Shown: piece after piece, positions 1 through 6,399 of the stretch
Position numbering within the stretch: the stretch's first letter is position 1
How the letters are laid out: every line of letters starts with the position of its first letter
Assembly: GCA_031280115.1 (NCBI GenBank)
Contig: JAITHF010000100.1
Span: 1 to 10,308 of the forward strand
Length of the DNA stretch: 10,308 nt
Reading direction: 5' to 3'
From: Spirochaetaceae bacterium
Lineage (GTDB): Bacteria; Spirochaetota; Spirochaetia; Treponematales; Breznakiellaceae
Position numbers and translations under genes: made by a program
The notes under the pieces: generated by a model
Databases searched by the model: none
The model's input: the letters and a program-made list of their open reading frames with translations, nothing else
What the model was told of the DNA's origin: nothing

Positions 1-168
1 CTTTGGGAAGAATTTGGGGGCTTTTTTACATACGCTTCATGCTTCGCGGCTCATAGTGCAAACTACGGCTGCTGAAACAGCCGGAGGCTGCCCCCAAACC
101 CCCGCTAAAGGCTTCCTGCTTCGCGCCCGTGCGTTATCAAAGCGCGGTGAGGCGCCGCTTCTGGGTTG
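1..168. other. Non-coding, repeat-rich leader region
   Basis: No convincing gene is seen here. The stretch contains an inverted repeat, TTTGGGGGC at 13-21 against GCCCCCAAA at 90-98. Inside it is a small hairpin, CGGCTG 66-71 against CAGCCG 78-83, which competes with a second one, CAGCC 78-82 against GGCTG 86-90. A near-identical direct repeat, GCTTC(A/C)TGCTTCGCG, occurs at 34-48 and 111-125 with one mismatch. Read on the minus strand, this repeat contains GCAGGAAGC, a core of the tandem units that follow, so the whole region may be decayed copies of one intergenic repeat family. It could also be the tail of something starting before the window. Confidence 0.5.
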
Positions 169-383
169 TGACTAAACGTGCAAACCCTATCACCGCAGGA
201 AGCACGTGAATCCCCCGCAGGGGGTGACTAAAATTGCAAACCCTATCACCGCAGGAAGCACGTGAATCCCCCGCAGGGGGTGACTAAAATTGCAAACCCG
301 CTCACCGCAGGAAGCACCTGAATCCCCCGCAGGGGGCAAACCCGCTCGCCGCGAGAAGCACGTGAACCCCCCTTCGGGGGGTT
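169..383. repeat. Tandem 56-bp hairpin repeat array (3 units plus a shortened fourth)
   Basis: Units lie at 169-224, 225-280 and 281-336, each 56 bp, followed by a shortened, diverged copy at 337-383 that lacks the first 12 bases (TGACTAAAATTG). Units 1 and 2 differ only at the ACGTG/AATTG position near the start. Unit 3 has CCCGCTC for CCCTATC and one further change (CACCTG for CACGTG). Each full unit ends in CCCCC-GCA-GGGGG (212-224, 268-280, 324-336). The last copy ends in a longer hairpin, AACCCCCC-TTC-GGGGGGTT (365-383), so loop and stem changed together while pairing was kept. Units 2 and 3 begin with TAAAAT, which resembles a -10 box, but no good -35 is found at the right distance. The array ends 23 bp before the first prs start. 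I do not recognise the repeat family. Confidence 0.9.
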
Positions 384-390
384 GAAGGCG

Positions 391-414
391 GGAAGGGGTT
401 CATGGTATGGTGGG
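391..414 (+). promoter_or_regulatory. Two ribosome binding sites offering alternative prs starts
   Basis: GGAAGGGG at 391-398 sits 8 nt before ATG 407. GGTGGG at 409-414 sits 7 nt before the in-frame ATG 422. Either start is plausible. The upstream one adds five residues (MVGKH) to a protein that would otherwise begin MNYSSPANL. ATG 402 is out of frame and closes quickly. Confidence 0.5.
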
Positions 415-1654
415 AAAACACATGAACTATTCCAGCCCAGCAAATCTTGCCGTAATTGCCTGCCCCGGCGGAGAGGTCTTTGCCGACCAAGTCATCGCCC
501 ATCTTAAAAGAGTCTTCCGCAAAGACTTTGACCGCAGCGTAGACAGAATAGCCCAACGGTACGCTATGGAACCGTCCGCCGCGGCCAGAAGGCTTAACTT
601 TATTAACGATGCGGCCCTGCCGGCCCATCCGCTCTCAGGCGGCGTAGAGGGCTTCCGCTGCCCCCGTTTCAAGGTTCCTGTCCGCTACTCCCTCTTCGCC
701 AACGGGGAAATCAAAGCGGAAATCCTTGAGTCCGTCCGCGGAAAAGACCTGTACATCGTGCAAGACGTGGAAAATCATTACCCCGTGCGCTTTAACGAAG
801 GGGAACTGCGCCAAACCCTCTCGATAAACGACCACCTTATGACTGTCTTCGTTACTGCCGACGCAGCCCGGCAGGCCGGAGCCCAGCAGGTAACTCTGGT
901 GCTTCCTGTGTACCCTTACGCGCGGCAGCACAAAAAGAAAGGCCGCGAAGGGCTTACCGCAAGCAGGGTGGGCAATATCCTTGAGACTCTGGGGGTAAGC
1001 CGGATTATTACGCTGGATATTCATTCCAGAGAGACCGGCAACGCCTTTACCGCAATGCGGGTAGAAAACCTGCACGCAAGCTATCAGATTATCCAAGCCC
1101 TCTCCCGCCTTCCCGGAGTGCTGAACGAGGGCTTTGTGGTGGTCTCCCCTGATACCGGCGCGGTTGACCGGAACAAATTCTACGCCACCGCCCTCAAAAA
1201 ACCCCTTGCGCTCCTGTATAAAGAGCGGGATTACTCCCGGGTGTCCAAAAACGCGGTGGAAAATAATATCTCTGAGATAAAACTGCTGGGGAACGTCCGG
1301 GGGAAAACCGTGCTTATGGCGGATGATATGCTGGGAACCGGCGGCACCCTCCTTAAAGCCATGAAGTTCCTCAAGGACGAGGGCGCCGGCAAGGTTATCG
1401 CCGCCATAAGCCTGCCGCTCTTTTCCAAAGACGCGGTCTCGTACTTTGACGCCGCGTACCAAGAGGGGCTTTTTTACCGGATTATCGGCACCAACGCGGT
1501 GTACCAAGAGGAGGCGGCCCGCCGCGAATGGTATATCAGCGTGAATATTACAAGCCTCTTCGCCCGCACCATCTGCCGCCTCCACCAGGGCCTCTCGCTG
1601 AGCTCCCTTCTGGATAACCGGGAAGTGATTGTAAGGCTCTTCGCGGATATATAA
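407..1654 (+). CDS. prs: Ribose-phosphate pyrophosphokinase (PRPP synthetase), long form
   Basis: This cytosolic enzyme makes phosphoribosyl pyrophosphate from ribose 5-phosphate and ATP, for purine, pyrimidine, histidine and NAD synthesis. The 415-residue product aligns by eye with the Prs fold. LYIVQDVENHYP (115-126) and NDHLMTVFVTADAARQAGA (141-159) match the N-terminal half. LPVYPYARQHKKKGREGLTA (166-185) matches the conserved YGYARQDRK region, and LDIHS (203-207) the LDLH motif. VVSPDTGAVDRNKF (245-258) precedes the catalytic loop, and VLMADDMLGTGGTL (302-315) is the PRPP-binding loop. It is about 100 residues longer than the usual 310-320, mostly from extra N-terminal sequence (roughly 1-110). 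The PRPP loop has DDMLGT where classical enzymes have DD..DT. Start 407 has the stronger Shine-Dalgarno site, but ATG 422 is possible. First of three closely spaced rightward genes; the next begins 33 nt after its stop. Confidence 0.92.
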   Translation: MVGKHMNYSSPANLAVIACPGGEVFADQVIAHLKRVFRKDFDRSVDRIAQRYAMEPSAAARRLNFINDAALPAHPLSGGVEGFRCPRFKVPVRYSLFANGEIKAEILESVRGKDLYIVQDVENHYPVRFNEGELRQTLSINDHLMTVFVTADAARQAGAQQVTLVLPVYPYARQHKKKGREGLTASRVGNILETLGVSRIITLDIHSRETGNAFTAMRVENLHASYQIIQALSRLPGVLNEGFVVVSPDTGAVDRNKFYATALKKPLALLYKERDYSRVSKNAVENNISEIKLLGNVRGKTVLMADDMLGTGGTLLKAMKFLKDEGAGKVIAAISLPLFSKDAVSYFDAAYQEGLFYRIIGTNAVYQEEAARREWYISVNITSLFARTICRLHQGLSLSSLLDNREVIVRLFADI

Positions 1655-1687
1655 GAGAAAAAAAGAGAAAAATATGAGAGAAAAAAT

Positions 1688-3079
1688 ATGAAAGCCGCGG
1701 CTCTGTGCGCGGATATCGGCACCTCTTCCCTGAAGGCCGCGCTTATTGACTTTGAGGGGCGGGAACTGGCCTTTGACCGGCAGGCGTACGGCGCCGGAAC
1801 ATCCTGTGGGAAAACAGTCTCTGCCGGAGACTGGGAAAGCGCGTTTGAACAGGCGGTACGGCGCCTTTTATCCCGTTCCGGCGCGCCTGCGCCCCGAAGC
1901 GTGTGCCTCTCCGGAAACGGCCCCACGCTGGTTCCGGTTACAGGCGGGCGAAAGGCCCTCCTCCCGCGCTATTGGTATGACCGGCCCGCCCGCATGCCTT
2001 CGGGAACATCGTTTTTTCTTCCCCAGGCGCTCGCCCTGCTTCAGGAACGCCCCAAAGACTACAAACAGTGCGAAATGCTCTTTTCCGCCCCTGAATGGCT
2101 TTCGTTCCAGTTAGGCGCCGAGCCGGTTACCGCGCTCCCCGCGCCTGCCTTCGCCCCCTATTACTGGGACCCGGAACAGTGCGCGGCAGCAGGGCTTGAC
2201 ATGAAAAAGTTCCCCCCCTTTGCCCCTATGGGGAGCCGTATCGGGCGGGTCTCCTCCGGCGCGGCGGCGCGGTTCGGCCTTCCTGAGGGCATCCCCATTG
2301 TAGCCGGGGGCCCTGACTTCATCACGGCCCTTCTGGGGGCGGGCGCCCTTGAAGCGGGCATGGTGTGCGACCGCGCCGGCACATCGGAAGGCATCAACCT
2401 GTGCAGCCCGGCGCCGGCTGCTGCCGGCAGGGGGCTGCGGGTTCTCCCGCACCTGAGCGAGGGGCTCTGGAATATCGGCGCGGTCATCCCCTGCTCAGGG
2501 GGTATCTTCGAGTGGTACCGGAACCTTACGGGGCAGGAAAACCGCCCCTACGAAGACATCCTGCACGACATTATAAGCTCGGATAACAAGGTGTCTGATC
2601 CATGCAGCGGCGTGTTTTTTAACCCCCCTCCTTCAGGGGCGGCGCTGGACGTGCACTGCATCGGCATAAGCGATAAGGCCAAACTAGGGGGGGGCGTGCT
2701 TGAAGCCCTGGGCTTTACGGTCAGGAAAGCCTTGAACCTTCTTGAACAGCAGGGCTTTGCGATTACAGAGATGCGCGTCTCAGGGGGGCAGGGCAAGAAC
2801 AGCCGGTGGAACCAGCTTAAAGCGGATATTACCGGCTGCGCCCTCCTTATTCCCGAAACCGTTGACGGCGAGCTTGCGGGAGACGCCGCGCTTGCCGCGC
2901 TTGACGCGGGCGAAGCGTCCAGCCTCAAACAGGCGGCGGAACGGATGGTGCGTATCAAACAGCGCTTTGAGCCGGACAAGGAGCGCCATGCCCGCTATAG
3001 GGCGCACTACAACGGGTATCATGAAGCCCGCCGGTTTTTCGGCCTTGAACAGGGAAACTGCAAGGGAAAATATACATGA
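1688..3079 (+). CDS. FGGY-family carbohydrate kinase (xylulokinase-like)
   Basis: This is a 463-residue cytosolic sugar kinase of the FGGY family, which phosphorylates sugars or polyols such as xylulose, ribulose, gluconate or glycerol using ATP. The N-terminal phosphate-binding motif is ADIGTSSLKAAL (8-19). GGPDFITALLGAGALEAG (207-224) carries the likely catalytic Asp at 210. DRAGTSEGINLCS (228-240) matches the GTS nucleotide-binding turn, and VSGGQGKNSRWNQLKADITG (364-383) is the C-terminal FGGY signature region. It is slightly shorter than the usual 480-520 residues. ATG 1688 follows GAGAGA at 1676-1681. The 33-nt spacer after prs is almost pure purine. The last four bases (ATGA, 3076-3079) are shared with the next gene, so translation is probably coupled. 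The xylulokinase-like look is an overall impression; the substrate cannot be assigned. Confidence 0.88.
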   Translation: MKAAALCADIGTSSLKAALIDFEGRELAFDRQAYGAGTSCGKTVSAGDWESAFEQAVRRLLSRSGAPAPRSVCLSGNGPTLVPVTGGRKALLPRYWYDRPARMPSGTSFFLPQALALLQERPKDYKQCEMLFSAPEWLSFQLGAEPVTALPAPAFAPYYWDPEQCAAAGLDMKKFPPFAPMGSRIGRVSSGAAARFGLPEGIPIVAGGPDFITALLGAGALEAGMVCDRAGTSEGINLCSPAPAAAGRGLRVLPHLSEGLWNIGAVIPCSGGIFEWYRNLTGQENRPYEDILHDIISSDNKVSDPCSGVFFNPPPSGAALDVHCIGISDKAKLGGGVLEALGFTVRKALNLLEQQGFAITEMRVSGGQGKNSRWNQLKADITGCALLIPETVDGELAGDAALAALDAGEASSLKQAAERMVRIKQRFEPDKERHARYRAHYNGYHEARRFFGLEQGNCKGKYT

Positions 3080-3750
3080 AAATATACGCGGTCCCGCCCC
3101 GTGTTGACGCGGTGCTTTTTGATATGGACTCAACCCTCTATACGAATGAGCGGTACGCGGCGTTCCAGCGGGAAAGCCTTATACGCAGGTTCGCGGAGAG
3201 GCGGGGTTTGCCCTTTGAGGCGGCCCTGTCGGAGGTAGAGGCGTACCAGAGCGCCTGGGGGCGCGCCCGCGGGGGCGCTCAGATAAGTCTGGGGAACACC
3301 TTCAGGGCCTTTGGGATTTCTATTAAAGAGAGCGCCGCATGGCGGGAAGAACTGTACGAGCCGTCTCTTTTTCTGGCGCCGGACAGGCGTCTTAAAAACG
3401 CGCTCGAGGCGCTGAAAGGGCCTCAAGCCCGGGGCCGCGCCCTTGTGGTCATAACCAATAATCCGGTGCTGGTGGCGCAAAAGACTCTGGCGGCCCTTGG
3501 GGCGGCGGACTGTTTTTCCGTGATACTGGGGCTTGACAGCTGTATGGTATCAAAGCCCCACGAGGCGCCGTTCCTCAAAGCCGCGGAGCTCTGCGGCGCT
3601 GAAACCGGATCCTGCCTTGCGGTGGGGGACCGCTATGACCTTGACATCGCAGTCCCCCTGCGGCTCGGCATGGGCGGTATTCTCGTAGACGGCGTGGAAG
3701 ACATCTACCGCCTGCCCGCCCTCAAGCTCCCCGCAGGGGGGCGCTCTTGA
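3076..3750 (+). CDS. HAD-superfamily hydrolase (small-molecule phosphatase)
   Basis: The 224-residue product has all four HAD motifs. Motif I is LFDMDSTLY (14-22), with nucleophile Asp16 and acid/base Asp18. Motif II is VVITNNP (124-130), with Thr127. Motif III is Lys160 in SKPHEAPF, and motif IV is GDRYDLD (184-190) for magnesium. Residues of about 25-100 between motifs I and II form a helical cap, as in subfamily I (phosphoglycolate phosphatase and pyrimidine nucleotidase-like enzymes). Such enzymes remove phosphate from small metabolites in the cytosol. The start overlaps the kinase stop, and an AAGGG at 3062-3066 lies 9 nt upstream. A sugar phosphate or nucleotide is a natural guess given the prs and kinase neighbours, but this is inference. 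The 3' end contains CCCC-GCA-GGGG (3729-3739), the same core as the repeat hairpins before prs. Confidence 0.88.
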   Translation: MKIYAVPPRVDAVLFDMDSTLYTNERYAAFQRESLIRRFAERRGLPFEAALSEVEAYQSAWGRARGGAQISLGNTFRAFGISIKESAAWREELYEPSLFLAPDRRLKNALEALKGPQARGRALVVITNNPVLVAQKTLAALGAADCFSVILGLDSCMVSKPHEAPFLKAAELCGAETGSCLAVGDRYDLDIAVPLRLGMGGILVDGVEDIYRLPALKLPAGGRS

Positions 3751-3775
3751 CAAGATTCTGTAAGCGGATTATCTT
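3747..3775 (+). promoter_or_regulatory. Sigma70-type promoter for the LuxR-family gene
   Basis: A perfect -35 box TTGACA (3747-3752) is followed after 17 nt by TATCTT (3770-3775), 4 of 6 to the -10 consensus. The -35 box overlaps the HAD stop codon (3748-3750). Transcription would start near 3782, giving a leader of about 55 nt with AGGGAGA at 3819-3825 as ribosome binding site, a somewhat long 12 nt before ATG 3838. Confidence 0.6.
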
Positions 3776-3837
3776 AAAAAAGTGTTTTTCTTTCTCGTCA
3801 GACTTGCTATTCCACGCCAGGGAGATTTTTTATATAT

Positions 3838-6387
3838 ATGCGTTTTTTTCATAGCAACGTACCTATCGTGCCGGGTAATCAAACGTATCTGGAACGCCCC
3901 CACCTCAATACATTATTAGAAAAGGCGCTGCAAAGCCCTGTGGTCATGGTGGTCGCAGGCGCCGGATACGGCAAAACCTACTCGGTGTATTCTTTCCTCC
4001 ATGCCTATAATACGATTACCGCCTGGATACAGCTTTCGGAACGGGACAATCTGGTATTCCGCTTTTGGGAGAACTTCGTGCAGGCCGTGGCCTCTATAAG
4101 CGAAGAAAGCGCTGAAAAACTGCGCTCCAGCGGCTTTCCTGAAACAAAGCGCCAGTTCGACCGGTATATGACGGTCCCCTATATGGACGTTATCCAAGAC
4201 GCGAGATACGTTTTCGTGTATGACGACTTTCATTTGCTTCACAACGAAAAAGTCCTGTCCTTTTTAAGGCAGTCCATTACCGCCCCGTTCAGAAATATCA
4301 CCTCTATTCTTATCTCCCGCAACGAGCCGGACATCAATACTATGCCGCTCCTTTCCAAAGGGCTTCTTGCGAAGATAACCGAAAACGACCTGCGCTTCAG
4401 CCAGAAAGAAATGACCGATTACTTCCAGATGCTCGACCTGCATCTTTCGCAGGAAGCGCTAAACGCGGTGTACCGTGATACTGAAGGATGGGCTTTTGCT
4501 ATCCACCTGACCGGCCTCTCCCTCAAAAACGGCGCGGCCAATACGGACTACGCCCGCTCTTCTATGAAAATCAATATCTTTAACCTTATAACCCACGAAG
4601 TTTTTGGGGTTATATCAAAAAACCTCCAGCGCTATCTCATCAAACTGTCCCTTATCGAACACTGGAACCTTGAACTCCTTGCGGAATTGGCGCTTGACCC
4701 GGCGCTTATGGAGGAAATAAAGCGTATCGGGTCCTTTGTCCACTTTGATCTGTATCTTAACGAATACCGGCTCCATCCCCTGTTCTTGCAGTATCTGGGG
4801 AGCAAACAGAATATGCTCTCCCCCGGCGAGAAGAAAGAGGTCTACAGCCGCGCCGCGGACTGGTGCCTCAGGCACAACTTCAAGATGGACGCGGTAAGTT
4901 ACTATGAGAAAGCCGGGGATTACGCAAGCATCATTACCCTTGTCTATACTATGGCGCAGGTGATACCCAATGACATGGCCCAGTTCTTTCTTGAGATTTT
5001 CCAGCGCGCACCGGAGGAGGTGTACGAAAAAAATCCTGAGTCCCATGTTTTGCGAGTCCGGTTCTTGCTCATTCAGGGACGGTTTGAAGAGACGATTGAA
5101 AACCTGAAGGCCACGATAAGCCGCTTTGAAGCTCTGGAAAACTCGCCTTTTACCCGCCGGGTGCTGTTCGGCTCCTATATCCATCTGGGCTTTTATTATC
5201 TTATCCGGTGCATTGAAACCCAAGATTATACTTTTTACCAGCAGTTCGCTCTGGCGCATAGGTATTACCCTGAAAAGGGGCTTGCGTTCCAGACCCCGGC
5301 AAACAGTATGTGCATAGGGTCGTATATCTGCCGGGTGGGCTGCCCTGAAAAGGGGCACATGGAACGGTTTATCCAGGCCATGGATTTGGCTGTTCCCCAT
5401 GCGGCGGCCACGCTGAACGGCTGTATGTCCGGCTACGAGGACCTTGCCCGAGCGGAGATAGCGTATTTTCAGGAAGAAATGGAACGCGCCGAAGCCTTTG
5501 GCTTTTCGGCGCTCCATAAGGCGCGGGAGAACAAGCAGTTCGAAATTGAAACCCGCGCCCTTTTTTATCTCCTTAGGATAAACATCGCCTACGGCAAAGC
5601 AAGCGCGGTCGACCATATTCTTAAACAGATAACGGCCCAGCTTAGCATCACCGAATACATAAACCGCCATACCCTCTACGACATTAGTATAGGCTGGTTT
5701 TACGCGCAGATCGAACAGACCCGCCAGCTTCCGGAATGGCTTAAAAACGACTTCGAGGTGAGCGAGATAAACAGCCTTATTAACGGCCTTGAAGTGCTGG
5801 TAAAAATCAAGTACCAGCTCTCAAAGAAGCGGTACGACGCGGTGCTGGCCACGCTGGAAAACCAGTCCAAAAAATACGGGGTGCATACGTTTCTGCTGGG
5901 GCGGATTACGATTCTCGCGATAAAAGCGGTCTGCTATTACCGGCTTAAAGACCGGGCCAAAGCCATCGGCACCCTTGAAAGCGCTTACGCCCTCTCGGAG
6001 CCGAACAACCTTACGATGCTCTATATCGAGCTGGGAAAGGATATGCGCGCGCTTCTGGGGGAAGCGCTTAAAGGAAAGGAACCGTGCGCTATCCCCTTTG
6101 AATGGCTTGAAAAGATGCGCCGCAAATCAGCGGCCTACGCCAAGAAAATCTGCGCCGTTATGGAGAAATATCAGGACAAAACCCGCGGCGAAGCCTTATC
6201 AAACCGGGAGATAAGCGTTTTAACCGGTTTGTCCCAAGGGCTGACCAGAGAAGAAATCGCGGACATCTCCGCCCTGTCGGTCAACACCGTGAAAAGCGTC
6301 ATCACCAGCATCTATATCAAGCTCGGCGCGGTCAACCGCGCCGACGCGATCCGCCTTGCCACCGAGTTTGGCATACTCAAAATCTAA
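3838..6387 (+). CDS. MalT/LAL-type LuxR-family transcriptional regulator with N-terminal ATPase
   Basis: This 849-residue signal-transducing regulator has the MalT-like architecture. An N-terminal STAND-type NTPase carries a Walker A motif AGAGYGKT (40-47) and a Walker B YVFVYDD (124-130). ILISRNEPDINTMPLLSKG (about residues 159-177) fits the sensor region that follows. A long helical, TPR-like section fills roughly residues 330-760. A C-terminal LuxR helix-turn-helix covers 787-849, with LSNREISVLTGLSQGLTREE and LSVNTVKSVITSIYIKLGA. Such proteins bind a ligand and ATP, oligomerise and activate target promoters. No receiver, PAS or membrane segment is seen. It is transcribed alone from its own promoter, so its target could be elsewhere; the ligand is unknown. 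It ends 12 nt before the convergent hisD stop. Codon use and GC match the core genes. Confidence 0.92.
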   Translation: MRFFHSNVPIVPGNQTYLERPHLNTLLEKALQSPVVMVVAGAGYGKTYSVYSFLHAYNTITAWIQLSERDNLVFRFWENFVQAVASISEESAEKLRSSGFPETKRQFDRYMTVPYMDVIQDARYVFVYDDFHLLHNEKVLSFLRQSITAPFRNITSILISRNEPDINTMPLLSKGLLAKITENDLRFSQKEMTDYFQMLDLHLSQEALNAVYRDTEGWAFAIHLTGLSLKNGAANTDYARSSMKINIFNLITHEVFGVISKNLQRYLIKLSLIEHWNLELLAELALDPALMEEIKRIGSFVHFDLYLNEYRLHPLFLQYLGSKQNMLSPGEKKEVYSRAADWCLRHNFKMDAVSYYEKAGDYASIITLVYTMAQVIPNDMAQFFLEIFQRAPEEVYEKNPESHVLRVRFLLIQGRFEETIENLKATISRFEALENSPFTRRVLFGSYIHLGFYYLIRCIETQDYTFYQQFALAHRYYPEKGLAFQTPANSMCIGSYICRVGCPEKGHMERFIQAMDLAVPHAAATLNGCMSGYEDLARAEIAYFQEEMERAEAFGFSALHKARENKQFEIETRALFYLLRINIAYGKASAVDHILKQITAQLSITEYINRHTLYDISIGWFYAQIEQTRQLPEWLKNDFEVSEINSLINGLEVLVKIKYQLSKKRYDAVLATLENQSKKYGVHTFLLGRITILAIKAVCYYRLKDRAKAIGTLESAYALSEPNNLTMLYIELGKDMRALLGEALKGKEPCAIPFEWLEKMRRKSAAYAKKICAVMEKYQDKTRGEALSNREISVLTGLSQGLTREEIADISALSVNTVKSVITSIYIKLGAVNRADAIRLATEFGILKI

Positions 6388-6399
6388 AGCCTGTTTTCT
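6388..6399. other. Convergent gene junction, 12 nt
   Basis: Only 12 nt separate the stop codons of the rightward regulator and leftward hisD. The sequence is T-rich on the plus strand and the T-rich stretch continues to about 6416, inside hisD. No GC-rich stem precedes it, so I cannot call an intrinsic terminator. Transcripts from the two sides probably overlap. Confidence 0.4.

Noticed and set aside
169..383. CRISPR array
   Set aside because: The units are contiguous 56-bp copies with no unique spacers between short repeats, and no cas genes are nearby.
246..628. Small minus-strand open frames across the repeat array and prs start
   Set aside because: Their sequence is made of the translated repeats (PPKGG, PCGGF, FLR), an artefact of repeat periodicity; no start context is evident.
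635..1585. 316-codon minus-strand open frame opposite prs
   Set aside because: The plus strand carries clear PRPP synthetase motifs; the antisense frame stays open because of GC-biased third positions and shows no domain.
3776..3790. A6-GTG-T5 as a terminator after the HAD gene
   Set aside because: The stem would be only A-T pairs, and the segment sits right after the promoter -10 box, so the start of the regulator transcript is the better reading.
4615..5670. 351-codon minus-strand open frame opposite the MalT-like regulator
   Set aside because: It lies wholly within a recognised regulator gene, has no recognisable motif and reads as an antisense shadow.
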